From Hyphobacterium marinum (GTDB lineage Bacteria > Pseudomonadota > Alphaproteobacteria > Caulobacterales > Maricaulaceae): a DNA stretch of 64,000 bases. A program made the position numbers and the translations under genes. Positions within the stretch are counted from its first letter, which is position 1. Each line of letters opens with the position of its first letter. The stretch spans positions 496,001-560,000 of the forward strand of contig NZ_JAZDRO010000001.1 in assembly GCF_036330325.1 (NCBI RefSeq). Direction: 5' to 3'. Below are positions 1-7,751 of the stretch, in pieces. The notes below the pieces were generated by a model, which searched no databases, was not told the origin of the DNA, and worked only from the letters and a program-made list of their open reading frames with translations.

Positions 1-150
1 ATCGCCATTTTTGACGCTGACAAAGGTGATGCTCGATGCGGCCGGGTCGAGGAACCATGCGGCACCGGACCGCGGACCGGTCCCGTCGCCGCAGGCGGCC
101 AGTATGAATGCGGAAACCAGAAGGCCGATTATCGCGCGCGGCTTGAACAT
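1..150 (-). CDS. YceI-like lipoprotein, truncated by window edge
   Basis: This is the first 50 residues of a minus-strand gene whose 3' part lies outside the window. It opens with a hydrophobic signal and a lipobox (ILAAC, Cys20), so it should be an envelope lipoprotein. The residues after the linker (WFLDPAASSITFVSVKNGD) match the usual opening of YceI-family lipocalin-like domains, which bind isoprenoid-type ligands in the periplasm. The family call rests on this short stretch only. The gene is divergent from the MFS transporter, with an 18-base gap that leaves little room for two promoters. Confidence 0.6.
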   Translation of the reverse strand, partial: MFKPRAIIGLLVSAFILAACGDGTGPRSGAAWFLDPAASSITFVSVKNGD

Positions 151-168
151 TCACCGACTCCGTGTTGA

Positions 169-1488
169 GTGACGCCTTGTCCCGACACTCTAGCATGCGA
201 AAGAACAAGTCCATTGGCCCTCTACCGTAACGTCGCCGTGCTGATGCTGTCCGTCGCCCTGATGCAGGTTGCCATCGGGGCGCTGGGCGTGGTTCTGCCG
301 CTGGCCATGGCGGCGGAGAACTGGTCGGGCTTTGCCATCGGATCGGTGGCAGCGGCCTATGCCGCCGGCTTTCTGGGCGGGGCCTTCTATGCGCCGGGCT
401 TCATTGCCCGCGTCGGGCATATCCGCGCCTTTACCGCCGCGGCGGGCGTGGCCGCCGCATCGACGCTGGTCCTGGGCCTCGGGACCGATGTCTGGGCGTG
501 GAGCATTTCCCGCCTGGTCTTCGGCGCGTGCAGCGCGGCGCTCTTCGCCGTCGCGGAAAGCTGGATCGCGGACGCGACGCCGGCTGACCGGCGCGGCAGC
601 GTGATTTCCGCCTACCAGATTGCCGGCCGGGCCGGCATCGTCATCGGCCCCTTCCTAGTCGCCCTGACGGCCGGGCTGGAGCAGGCCTTTATCGTCTGCG
701 GCGTGTTCGCGGCGCTGGCACTGGTGCCGGTTTCGGCGACCCACCGGGCGCAGCCGCGTCCGCCCAAGACCTTTCCGACGACGCCCTGGCGATTGATTCT
801 CAATGCCCCGGCGGCCGGGATCAGCGTCTTCTTTGCCGGTTTCGTGAATACCGGTGTTCTCACCTTCCTGCCGATCTGGGCAGAAGCCCTGGGAGAAACG
901 CCTGAAGGGGCAGCAACGGGCTTCGGCGCGGCGGCCCTGACCATGGGCGTGATCTATGTTGCCTCCATGACGCTGCAGTGGCCGGTCGGGCGACTCTCCG
1001 ACCAGATCGACCGGCGCATGGTGATCGCCGGGCTTGGCGCAGCCTTTGGCGCGGTTGCGCTGATCCTGACCATTCTGGTCGATCCGGGCCTCATTGCCGG
1101 CATGGTCCTCATCGGCCTGTGGGGGGCAGCATCCATGTCCCACTACGGTATTGCGGTCGCTCACGCCGCCGACCGGGCCAGCGCGGACGAGTTGCCCGCC
1201 ATGACGTCCTGCCTCCTGATGCTGTGGGGGGCGGGTTCGATCATAGGTCCGCTGATCGCCGGGGCGCTCTATTCCAGCCCGTTCGGCATGCGCGGCGTGT
1301 TCCTGTTCGCCGCCATTGGCGGCGCGGCGCTGGCGGGCCTCATGTTCCTGCGTCAGCGCGAGCGGACCGCGCCCGACCCGGTGGACCGCGAAGCCTTCGT
1401 CAACATCCAGGCGACCTCGGCGGCGCTGGCAGAAGCGCCGGAACCGGATATCGAGCCGTCCTGGGAACCGGACGACCAGGCGCTGTAG
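169..1488 (+). CDS. MFS transporter, YcaD-like
   Basis: A 439-residue inner-membrane protein with about 12 hydrophobic helices, the standard size for the major facilitator superfamily. The motif RVGHIRAF between helices 2 and 3, AESWIADA near helix 4, and RLSDQIDRR before the second half resemble YcaD-type permeases. The substrate cannot be told from sequence. The start used is GTG at 169; no ATG lies in frame until 244, which would cut into the first helix. The C-terminal 45 residues are hydrophilic and acidic. It precedes sucC but is separated from it by a likely promoter, so it is probably a separate unit. Confidence 0.8.
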   Translation: MTPCPDTLACERTSPLALYRNVAVLMLSVALMQVAIGALGVVLPLAMAAENWSGFAIGSVAAAYAAGFLGGAFYAPGFIARVGHIRAFTAAAGVAAASTLVLGLGTDVWAWSISRLVFGACSAALFAVAESWIADATPADRRGSVISAYQIAGRAGIVIGPFLVALTAGLEQAFIVCGVFAALALVPVSATHRAQPRPPKTFPTTPWRLILNAPAAGISVFFAGFVNTGVLTFLPIWAEALGETPEGAATGFGAAALTMGVIYVASMTLQWPVGRLSDQIDRRMVIAGLGAAFGAVALILTILVDPGLIAGMVLIGLWGAASMSHYGIAVAHAADRASADELPAMTSCLLMLWGAGSIIGPLIAGALYSSPFGMRGVFLFAAIGGAALAGLMFLRQRERTAPDPVDREAFVNIQATSAALAEAPEPDIEPSWEPDDQAL

Positions 1489-1506
1489 GCCCGAGGGACC
1501 GGCGCG

Positions 1507-1534
1507 TTGCACCTGCGAAGGGCAGTGTTATAAG
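1507..1534 (+). promoter_or_regulatory. Possible sigma70-type promoter for sucC
   Basis: TTGCAC at 1507-1512 and TATAAG at 1529-1534 are separated by 16 bases and lie about 70 bases before the sucC start. Both hexamers are close to housekeeping promoter consensus, and the spacing is slightly short. No experimental support is possible here. Confidence 0.45.
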
Positions 1535-1602
1535 CGGAACGCCCATCTTCGCCCCGTCCCGGCGCGATTCGCGCCATTCCGAATGAAGGCCCGCTACCGA
1601 CG

Positions 1603-2796
1603 ATGAACATCCACGAATATCAGGCCAAGGCCCTGCTCAAATCCTTCAGCGCGCCGGTGTCCGACGGCCACATGGCGCTCAATGCCCGCGAAGCGGAAGC
1701 CGCTGCGAAAATGCTGCCCGGCCCGCTCTGGGTGGTGAAGGCGCAGATCCATGCCGGCGGGCGTGGCAAGGGACATTTCAAGGAAGAGCGCGCGGGCGAG
1801 GCCGGCGGCGTCCGGCTCGCCAGGTCTGTCACCGAAGCGCGCGAGATGGCCAACCAGATGCTCGGCTCGACCCTCGTCACCAAGCAGACGGGCGAAGACG
1901 GCAAGCAGGTCCAGCGCGTCTATATCGAGGACGGGGCCGATATCGAGCGCGAGCTCTACCTCTCCCTCCTCGTCGATCGCGCGACCAGCCGCGTCGCCTT
2001 TGTCTGTTCCACTGAAGGCGGGATGGATATCGAGGGCGTGGCCGCCGAGACCCCGGAAAAGATCCACACCATCCATGTCGACCCGGCCGCAGGCTACAGC
2101 GCCTATGTCGGGCGGCGGATCGCCGCCGCGCTCGATCTCGACGGTGATCTCCTCAAACAGTGCGTGAAACTGATGGGCGCGCTCTATACCGCCTTTGTCG
2201 AGAAGGACATGGCGCTTCTGGAGATCAATCCGCTGATCGTCACCAGGTCCGGCAAGCTGCACGTGCTCGACGCCAAGATTGGCTTTGATGACAATGCGCT
2301 CTACCGCCATCCGGACGTGGTCGAGCTGCGTGACCTGACCGAGGAAGACCCCAAGGAAATCGAGGCGTCGAAATACGACCTCTCCTATGTCGCGCTCGAT
2401 GGCGATATCGGCTGCATGGTCAATGGCGCGGGCCTCGCCATGTCGACCATGGACATCATCAAGCTCTACGGTGCGGAACCGGCGAACTTCCTCGATGTCG
2501 GCGGCGGTGCCACCGAAGAGAAAGTGGCCGCCGCGTTCAAGATCATCACCTCGGACCCGAAGGTGAAAGGCATCCTGATCAATATTTTCGGCGGGATCAT
2601 GAAGTGCGACACGATTGCCGAAGGCGTGATCGCCGCGGTCAAGGAAGTCGGCCTGTCCGTGCCGCTCGTCGTCCGCCTCGAAGGCACGAATGTCGAGAAG
2701 GGCAAGAAAATCATTGCCGAATCCGGTCTCGACGTGATCCCGGCCGATGATCTCGACGACGCCGCGCAGAAAATCGTCAAGGCCGTGAAGGGGTAA
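1603..2796 (+). CDS. sucC: Succinyl-CoA synthetase (ADP-forming) beta subunit
   Basis: Beta subunit of succinyl-CoA synthetase, which converts succinyl-CoA to succinate with formation of a nucleoside triphosphate in the TCA cycle. At 397 residues it is full length. The N-terminal ATP-grasp domain opens with NIHEYQAKALLKSF and contains WVVKAQIHAGGRGKG; the C-terminal CoA-ligase domain carries FLDVGGGA and ILINIFGGIMKCD. Its partner sucD is not adjacent as usual: two small genes and a palindromic repeat lie between them. The start is an ATG at the conserved N-terminus. Confidence 0.97.
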   Translation: MNIHEYQAKALLKSFSAPVSDGHMALNAREAEAAAKMLPGPLWVVKAQIHAGGRGKGHFKEERAGEAGGVRLARSVTEAREMANQMLGSTLVTKQTGEDGKQVQRVYIEDGADIERELYLSLLVDRATSRVAFVCSTEGGMDIEGVAAETPEKIHTIHVDPAAGYSAYVGRRIAAALDLDGDLLKQCVKLMGALYTAFVEKDMALLEINPLIVTRSGKLHVLDAKIGFDDNALYRHPDVVELRDLTEEDPKEIEASKYDLSYVALDGDIGCMVNGAGLAMSTMDIIKLYGAEPANFLDVGGGATEEKVAAAFKIITSDPKVKGILINIFGGIMKCDTIAEGVIAAVKEVGLSVPLVVRLEGTNVEKGKKIIAESGLDVIPADDLDDAAQKIVKAVKG

Positions 2797-2821
2797 TGTT
2801 GGACATGCGCCAACATCTTTT

Positions 2822-2909
2822 TACCCCCCCACCCCAACCCTCCCCCGAGGGGGAGGGAGTCCAAGCGCTATTCCCTCCCCTTGAGGGGAGGGCAAGGGTG
2901 GGGTGGGGC
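2822..2909. repeat. C/G-tract palindromic repeat after sucC
   Basis: The gap after sucC holds a mosaic inverted repeat. An outer arm CCCCACCCCAACCCT (from 2827) pairs imperfectly with AGGGTGGGGTGGGG (to 2909), and two smaller hairpins lie inside (TCCCCCGAGGGGGA; CCCTCCCC-TTGA-GGGGAGGG). Related CCCCTCAAGGG and CTCCCTGAAGGGAG fragments occur near 9455 and 39090, so this looks like a dispersed extragenic palindrome. It may also act as a weak terminator or a stabiliser of sucC mRNA. Confidence 0.7.
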
Positions 2910-2935
2910 ATGATGCGGCAGCTGGTGCTCGCACG

Positions 2936-3226
2936 ATGATCCCCGTCCTCCTCATCCTCGTCCTGCCGGCCATTCTGGGCGCGTTCGCGGCTTGGTATTT
3001 CCGTGCGCGGATGCGGGCGATGCGGTGGAATATCTTCGCCTTCAGCCTGATCATGGGCCTGCTGACGCCGGTCCTGATCGGACAGCTGACCGCGCTGGCT
3101 ATGGTTAATCTGGTCGAGGACGCAATGGCGCTCGCCTGGCCCCTGATGGCCGGTGTGGCCGCCGGGTCGAGCTGGTTCTGCTTTGCCATCGGCTACAAGC
3201 TGACGGCGGGAGGCGGCGAGGCATGA
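2936..3226 (+). CDS. Small membrane protein between sucC and sucD
   Basis: A 96-residue protein of unknown function with three hydrophobic segments (about residues 2-19, 30-55 and 65-88). A basic loop (RARMRAMRW) follows the first segment. I chose the ATG at 2936 because the upstream in-frame GTG (2903) lies inside the palindromic repeat. The stop overlaps the start of the thioesterase gene by four bases (ATGA), so the two are probably co-translated. The position inside the suc cluster suggests co-expression with TCA genes but does not reveal a role. I do not recognise a family. Confidence 0.7.
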   Translation: MIPVLLILVLPAILGAFAAWYFRARMRAMRWNIFAFSLIMGLLTPVLIGQLTALAMVNLVEDAMALAWPLMAGVAAGSSWFCFAIGYKLTAGGGEA

Positions 3227-3669
3227 CCGACCGCTCCCGCTTCACCTTCTTTCACACCCACCGGGTGCGCTGGGCCGAGGTCGATGCGCAAGCCATCGTC
3301 TTCAACGCCAATTACTTCGTCCTGGTCGACTACGCCGTATCCGAATATTTCCGCGCGCTCGACATGATGTGGGACCGCACCAAGGCGCTGGGCTTTGATT
3401 TCTTCACCGTCAACGCCAATTGTAATTTTCGCAGCCCGGCCGTTCTGGACGATCTCATCGAGATCGGCTTTCGCTGCGCGCGTTTCGGGTCATCCTCGGT
3501 GGTCTATGAATTTGCCATCTATCGCGGCGATGAATTGCTCGCCGACGGGTCAATGACCTATGTCTGCGCGGATATCAAAACGCGCCGTCCGATCCCGCTG
3601 CCAGACGTCTATACCAACCGTATCACCGCGTTTGAAAAGACGCCGGTGCTCTCCAAACAAGCCGCTTAG
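3223..3669 (+). CDS. Acyl-CoA thioesterase, 4HBT/YbgC-like
   Basis: A 148-residue single hot-dog-fold protein. The segment VRWAEVDAQAIVFNANYF near the N-terminus is the classic 4-hydroxybenzoyl-CoA thioesterase pattern, with Asp21 in the catalytic position. Family members hydrolyse acyl-CoA thioesters; the acyl group is not predictable, although the place between sucC and sucD makes succinyl-CoA or other short acyl-CoAs worth testing. The gene overlaps the membrane protein upstream and ends 18 bases before sucD, where an AGGAAA ribosome-binding site sits. Confidence 0.85.
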   Translation: MTDRSRFTFFHTHRVRWAEVDAQAIVFNANYFVLVDYAVSEYFRALDMMWDRTKALGFDFFTVNANCNFRSPAVLDDLIEIGFRCARFGSSSVVYEFAIYRGDELLADGSMTYVCADIKTRRPIPLPDVYTNRITAFEKTPVLSKQAA

Positions 3670-3687
3670 AAACGCCAGGAAAAAGCC

Positions 3688-4572
3688 ATGTCCGTACTTG
3701 TCGACAAGAATACCAAGGTCATCACCCAGGGCATGACCGGCTCGACCGGCACGTTCCACACCGAGCAGGCGCTGGAATACGGGACGAAAATGGTCGCCGG
3801 GGTGACGCCGGGCAAGGGCGGGCAAACCCATCTCGGTCTGCCGCAATTCGACACGGTCGGTGAGGCGCGCGAAGCAACCGGCGCGACGGCGAGCGTCATC
3901 TATGTGCCGCCGCCCTTCGCCGCCGATGCGATTCTCGAAGCCATCGACGCTGGCGTGGAACTGATCGTCGCCATCACCGAAGGCGTGCCGGTCGCCGACA
4001 TGGTCAAGGTGAAGCGCGCCCTCTCCGGTTCGAATTCGCGCCTCGTCGGCCCGAACTGCCCGGGCGTCATCACGCCGGGCGAGTGCAAGATCGGCATCAT
4101 GCCGGGCCATATTCACAAGAAGGGCTCGGTCGGGATTGTCTCGCGCTCCGGCACGCTGACCTATGAGGCCGTGCATCAGACGACAAATGTGGGCCTTGGT
4201 CAGTCGACCTGCATCGGCATTGGCGGCGACCCGGTCAACGGCACCAATTTCATCGATTGCCTCGACATGTTCCTCGGCGACGACGAGACCCAGTCCATCG
4301 TCATGATCGGCGAGATTGGCGGCTCGGCCGAAGAAGAAGCCGCGCAATACCTGATCGACGAAGCGAAGAAGGGTCGTTCCAAGCCCGTTGTCGGTTTCAT
4401 CGCCGGGCGCACCGCCCCGCCGGGGCGCCGAATGGGCCATGCCGGCGCAGTCATTTCCGGCGGCAAGGGCGGCGCGGACGACAAGATCGAGGCCATGAAG
4501 GCCGCCGGCATCACCGTTTCGGACAGTCCGGCCCGCATTGGCACGACCATGGCCGAAGTGCTGAAAGGCTAG
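3688..4572 (+). CDS. sucD: Succinyl-CoA synthetase alpha subunit
   Basis: Alpha subunit, 294 residues and full length. The N-terminal CoA-binding Rossmann domain begins SVLVDKNTKVITQGMTG, and the ligase domain includes GPNCPGVITP, SRSGTLTYE and GEIGGSAEEEAA. His251 in RRMGHAGAVIS is the phosphorylated catalytic histidine. It follows the thioesterase by 18 bases, with the ribosome-binding site AGGAAA. A strong stem-loop separates it from sucA. Confidence 0.97.
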   Translation: MSVLVDKNTKVITQGMTGSTGTFHTEQALEYGTKMVAGVTPGKGGQTHLGLPQFDTVGEAREATGATASVIYVPPPFAADAILEAIDAGVELIVAITEGVPVADMVKVKRALSGSNSRLVGPNCPGVITPGECKIGIMPGHIHKKGSVGIVSRSGTLTYEAVHQTTNVGLGQSTCIGIGGDPVNGTNFIDCLDMFLGDDETQSIVMIGEIGGSAEEEAAQYLIDEAKKGRSKPVVGFIAGRTAPPGRRMGHAGAVISGGKGGADDKIEAMKAAGITVSDSPARIGTTMAEVLKG

Positions 4573-4622
4573 CCAGAACGCTGGCGTCCGCGCCATAAAG
4601 GGCTACATCAAACGGGGGAGCG

Positions 4623-4651
4623 GTGACGGGGCGTTAAGACGCCGCCGTCAC
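4623..4651 (+). other. Stem-loop between sucD and sucA
   Basis: GTGACGG (4623-4629) plus GGCGT (4630-4634) pairs with ACGCC (4639-4643) and CCGTCAC (4645-4651), with a TAAG loop and one bulged G. That gives a 12-pair stem with no following T run on either strand. It is therefore more likely an mRNA processing or stability element than a classical intrinsic terminator. Confidence 0.6.
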
Positions 4652-4729
4652 AAAAGCAGGGCATTCTTGCCAACCGGGCAGGCCGGTGATTCGGTCCTCC
4701 CGCACACAAAAGACCAGCGACAGGACCCC

Positions 4730-7711
4730 ATGTCGGATACCAAGCGCAGCGCCGCGAACCAGTCTTTCCTCGACACCGCCTTCCTCTATGGCGGCAATGC
4801 TCAATTCATCGAGCAGCTGGCCGCTGCCCATGCCCGCGACCCGCAATCGGTGCCGCAGGAATGGCGCGACTTTTTCGCCGAGCTCGATGACGGACCTGCG
4901 CTCGCCGGTCAGGCTGCGTCCGCGCCGTCCTGGAAGCGGCCCGGCTGGCCGCCGCAGGCCAATGGCGACCTGACCAGTGCGCTGGGTGCCATCGACGCGT
5001 CGCCCGCTCCGGCCCTGATTGACCGCGTTGCCGAGCGTCTGCCCGATGCCAGCGCCGAGGATGTGCGCGCCGCCACTCAGGATTCCATTCGCGCCATCAT
5101 GCTGATCCGCGCCTACCGGATGCGCGGACACCTCGCCGCCGATCTCGATCCGCTGAAACTGACGAGTTTCGGAGAACAGCCCGAACTGCAGCCGGAAACC
5201 TATGGCTTCACGGCGGCCGACATGGACCGCGAGATTTTCATCGACGGCTATCTCGGGCTCGAAACCGCGACCCCGCGTCAGATGCTCGACATCCTCAAAC
5301 GCACCTATTGCGGCACGCTGGGTGTGGAGTTCATGCATATCTCCAACCCGCAGGAGAAGGCCTGGCTGCAGGAGCGTTTCGAGGGGCCGGAGAAGGGCGT
5401 CAATTTCTCGCCGGAAGGCAAGATCGCCATCCTGAAGAAACTGGTCGAGACCGAGGCCTTTGAACGCTTCCTGCACAAGCGCTATCCGGGCGCGAAACGC
5501 TTCGGCATTGATGGCGGCGAAGCGATGGTCCCGGCGCTGGAACAGATCATCAAGCGTGGTGGCGCGATGGGCGTCGAGGACATGATTATCGGCATGCCGC
5601 ACCGCGGCCGGCTGAACGTCCTCGCCTCGGTGATGGGCAAGCCCTACCACCAGATCTTCCATGAATTCCAGGGTGGTTCGACGCAGGGCGGCGAATTCGG
5701 CTCCGGCGATGTGAAATACCATCTCGGGGCGTCATCCGACCGCGAGTTTGATGGCAATACCGTCCACCTCTCGCTCACCCCGAACCCGTCCCACCTCGAA
5801 GCCGTGGATCCGGTCGTGCTGGGCAAGGCGCGGGCGAAACAGGCCAAGCTGCGCCGCCTGCACGGTGATGACTATGAGTCGTCCAGCTCGGTTCTGCCAC
5901 TCCTCCTGCACGGCGATGCCGCCTTTGCCGGCCAGGGCGTGGTGGCCGAATGTTTCGGCCTGTCAGGCCTGAAGGGTCACCGCACCGGCGGGGCGATCCA
6001 TTTCATCGTCAACAACCAGATCGGCTTTACCACCGCGCCGAAGGATTCACGGTCCTCGCCCTATCCGTCCGATGTGGCGCTGATGGTGCAGGCCCCGATC
6101 TTCCACGTGAATGGCGACGATCCTGAAGCCGTCGTCTATGCCGCGAAAATGGCGACCGAGTACCGCCAGCTTTTCGGCAAGGACGCCGTCGTCGACATGT
6201 TCTGCTATCGCCGCTACGGCCACAATGAGGGCGATGATCCGTCCTTCACCCAGCCGATCATGTATTCGAAGATCAAGGGGCACCCGACGACGCTGTCGCT
6301 CTATGCCGACCGGCTGGTCGCCGAGGGCGTGATCGACCAGGACGGGATCGACACGCTGCGCGATGAATTCGACGCCTGGCTCGACGGTGAGTTCGAGGCC
6401 GGAAAGGATTTTGAACCGTCCAAGGCCGACTGGCTGGATGGCGTCTGGTCCGGCCTGGGCCTGCCCGAGGAAGACGAACGCCGCGGCGAGACTGCCGTGC
6501 CGGTCGAGCGCCTGAAGGATATCGGCGCACGGATGACCGATATCCCGGGCGATATCGACATCCACAGGACGCTCAAACGCGTGATCGAGGGCCGCCGTTC
6601 GGCCATCGAGGCCGGCGCGGGGCTGGACTGGGCGACGGCAGAGCATCTCGCCTTTGCGACGCTGCTGGAAGAGGGTTTCCCGGTGCGTCTGTCCGGTCAG
6701 GACTGCGGACGCGGGACGTTCTCGCAGCGCCACTCGCACGTGATCGACCAGACCACCGAGGCCCGCTACACGCCGCTCAATCATCTCTCCGAGCACCAGG
6801 CCCGGTATGAAGTGATCGATTCCATGCTGTCCGAAGAGGCGGTTCTGGGCTTTGAGTACGGCTATTCGCTTTCGGCCCCGAATACGCTCGTGATGTGGGA
6901 AGCGCAATTCGGCGATTTCGCCAACGGCGCGCAGGTTGTCTTTGACCAGTTCCTCGCTGCCGGTGAACGCAAATGGCTGCGTATGTCCGGTCTAGTGTCG
7001 CTTCTCCCGCACGGCTATGAGGGCCAGGGTCCGGAACACTCCTCGGCGCGCCTGGAGCGCTTCCTCCAGCTTTGTGCGCAGGACAATATGCAGGTCGCCA
7101 ACTGCTCAACGCCGGCGAACTATTTCCACATATTGCGCCGCCAGATCCATCGCGGTTTCCGCAAGCCGCTCATCCTGATGACGCCGAAATCGCTTCTGCG
7201 CCACAAGCGCTGCGTGTCGACGCTGGCGGCGCTGGGCGAGGGGTCGTCCTTCCACCGCATTCTGTGGGACGATGCCGATACCTCCCAGCGCGACGAAGGC
7301 AATGTCGAACTGACCACGACCAAGCTGGTCGCCGACGAGAAAATCCGCCGCGTCGTGATGTGTTCGGGCAAAGTCTATTACGACCTGCTTGAAGCGCGCG
7401 AGGAGCGCGGCATCGACGATGTCTATCTGCTGCGCGTCGAGCAATTCTATCCGGTGCCGGCGCGCTCGCTGCTCCACGAACTCAAGCGCTTCCCCAATGC
7501 CGACATGGTCTGGTGTCAGGAAGAGCCGATGAATATGGGCGCGTGGACCTTCATGGAACCCAATATCGAATGGGCGCTCCAGCAGGCCGAGGCGAAGGTT
7601 AAACGGCCCGCCTATGCCGGACGCCCGGCCGCGGCCTCGACCGCCGCCGGCACCGCTGCGGCGCACAAGGCTGAACAGGACGCATTGATTGCAGACGCGC
7701 TGGGCTCTTAA
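4730..7711 (+). CDS. sucA: 2-oxoglutarate dehydrogenase E1 component
   Basis: Thiamine-diphosphate-dependent E1 of the oxoglutarate dehydrogenase complex, 993 residues. The N-terminal E1o helix (FLYGGNAQFIEQLAAAH) is present, followed by GMPHRGRLNVL, the ThDP-binding region with HGDAAFAGQGVV and HFIVNNQIGFTT (about residues 395-435), and the transketolase-like and C-terminal domains. The ATG at 4730 begins MSDTKRSAANQSF, which fits family N-termini better than an upstream in-frame start at 4667. It precedes sucB by 40 bases. No lpd (E3) gene is found here, so E3 must be encoded elsewhere. Confidence 0.97.
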   Translation: MSDTKRSAANQSFLDTAFLYGGNAQFIEQLAAAHARDPQSVPQEWRDFFAELDDGPALAGQAASAPSWKRPGWPPQANGDLTSALGAIDASPAPALIDRVAERLPDASAEDVRAATQDSIRAIMLIRAYRMRGHLAADLDPLKLTSFGEQPELQPETYGFTAADMDREIFIDGYLGLETATPRQMLDILKRTYCGTLGVEFMHISNPQEKAWLQERFEGPEKGVNFSPEGKIAILKKLVETEAFERFLHKRYPGAKRFGIDGGEAMVPALEQIIKRGGAMGVEDMIIGMPHRGRLNVLASVMGKPYHQIFHEFQGGSTQGGEFGSGDVKYHLGASSDREFDGNTVHLSLTPNPSHLEAVDPVVLGKARAKQAKLRRLHGDDYESSSSVLPLLLHGDAAFAGQGVVAECFGLSGLKGHRTGGAIHFIVNNQIGFTTAPKDSRSSPYPSDVALMVQAPIFHVNGDDPEAVVYAAKMATEYRQLFGKDAVVDMFCYRRYGHNEGDDPSFTQPIMYSKIKGHPTTLSLYADRLVAEGVIDQDGIDTLRDEFDAWLDGEFEAGKDFEPSKADWLDGVWSGLGLPEEDERRGETAVPVERLKDIGARMTDIPGDIDIHRTLKRVIEGRRSAIEAGAGLDWATAEHLAFATLLEEGFPVRLSGQDCGRGTFSQRHSHVIDQTTEARYTPLNHLSEHQARYEVIDSMLSEEAVLGFEYGYSLSAPNTLVMWEAQFGDFANGAQVVFDQFLAAGERKWLRMSGLVSLLPHGYEGQGPEHSSARLERFLQLCAQDNMQVANCSTPANYFHILRRQIHRGFRKPLILMTPKSLLRHKRCVSTLAALGEGSSFHRILWDDADTSQRDEGNVELTTTKLVADEKIRRVVMCSGKVYYDLLEAREERGIDDVYLLRVEQFYPVPARSLLHELKRFPNADMVWCQEEPMNMGAWTFMEPNIEWALQQAEAKVKRPAYAGRPAAASTAAGTAAAHKAEQDALIADALGS

Positions 7712-7751
7712 CTGACGCCCGGCCCCCTAGACGAGAAAGAGATCCGTCACC

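Noticed and set aside
194..240. ATG at 194 as the MFS start
   Set aside because: It is not in frame with the transporter; the GTG at 169 is in frame.
4634..5722. A 362-residue minus-strand frame opposite the start of sucA
   Set aside because: Antisense shadow; no domain and poor composition.
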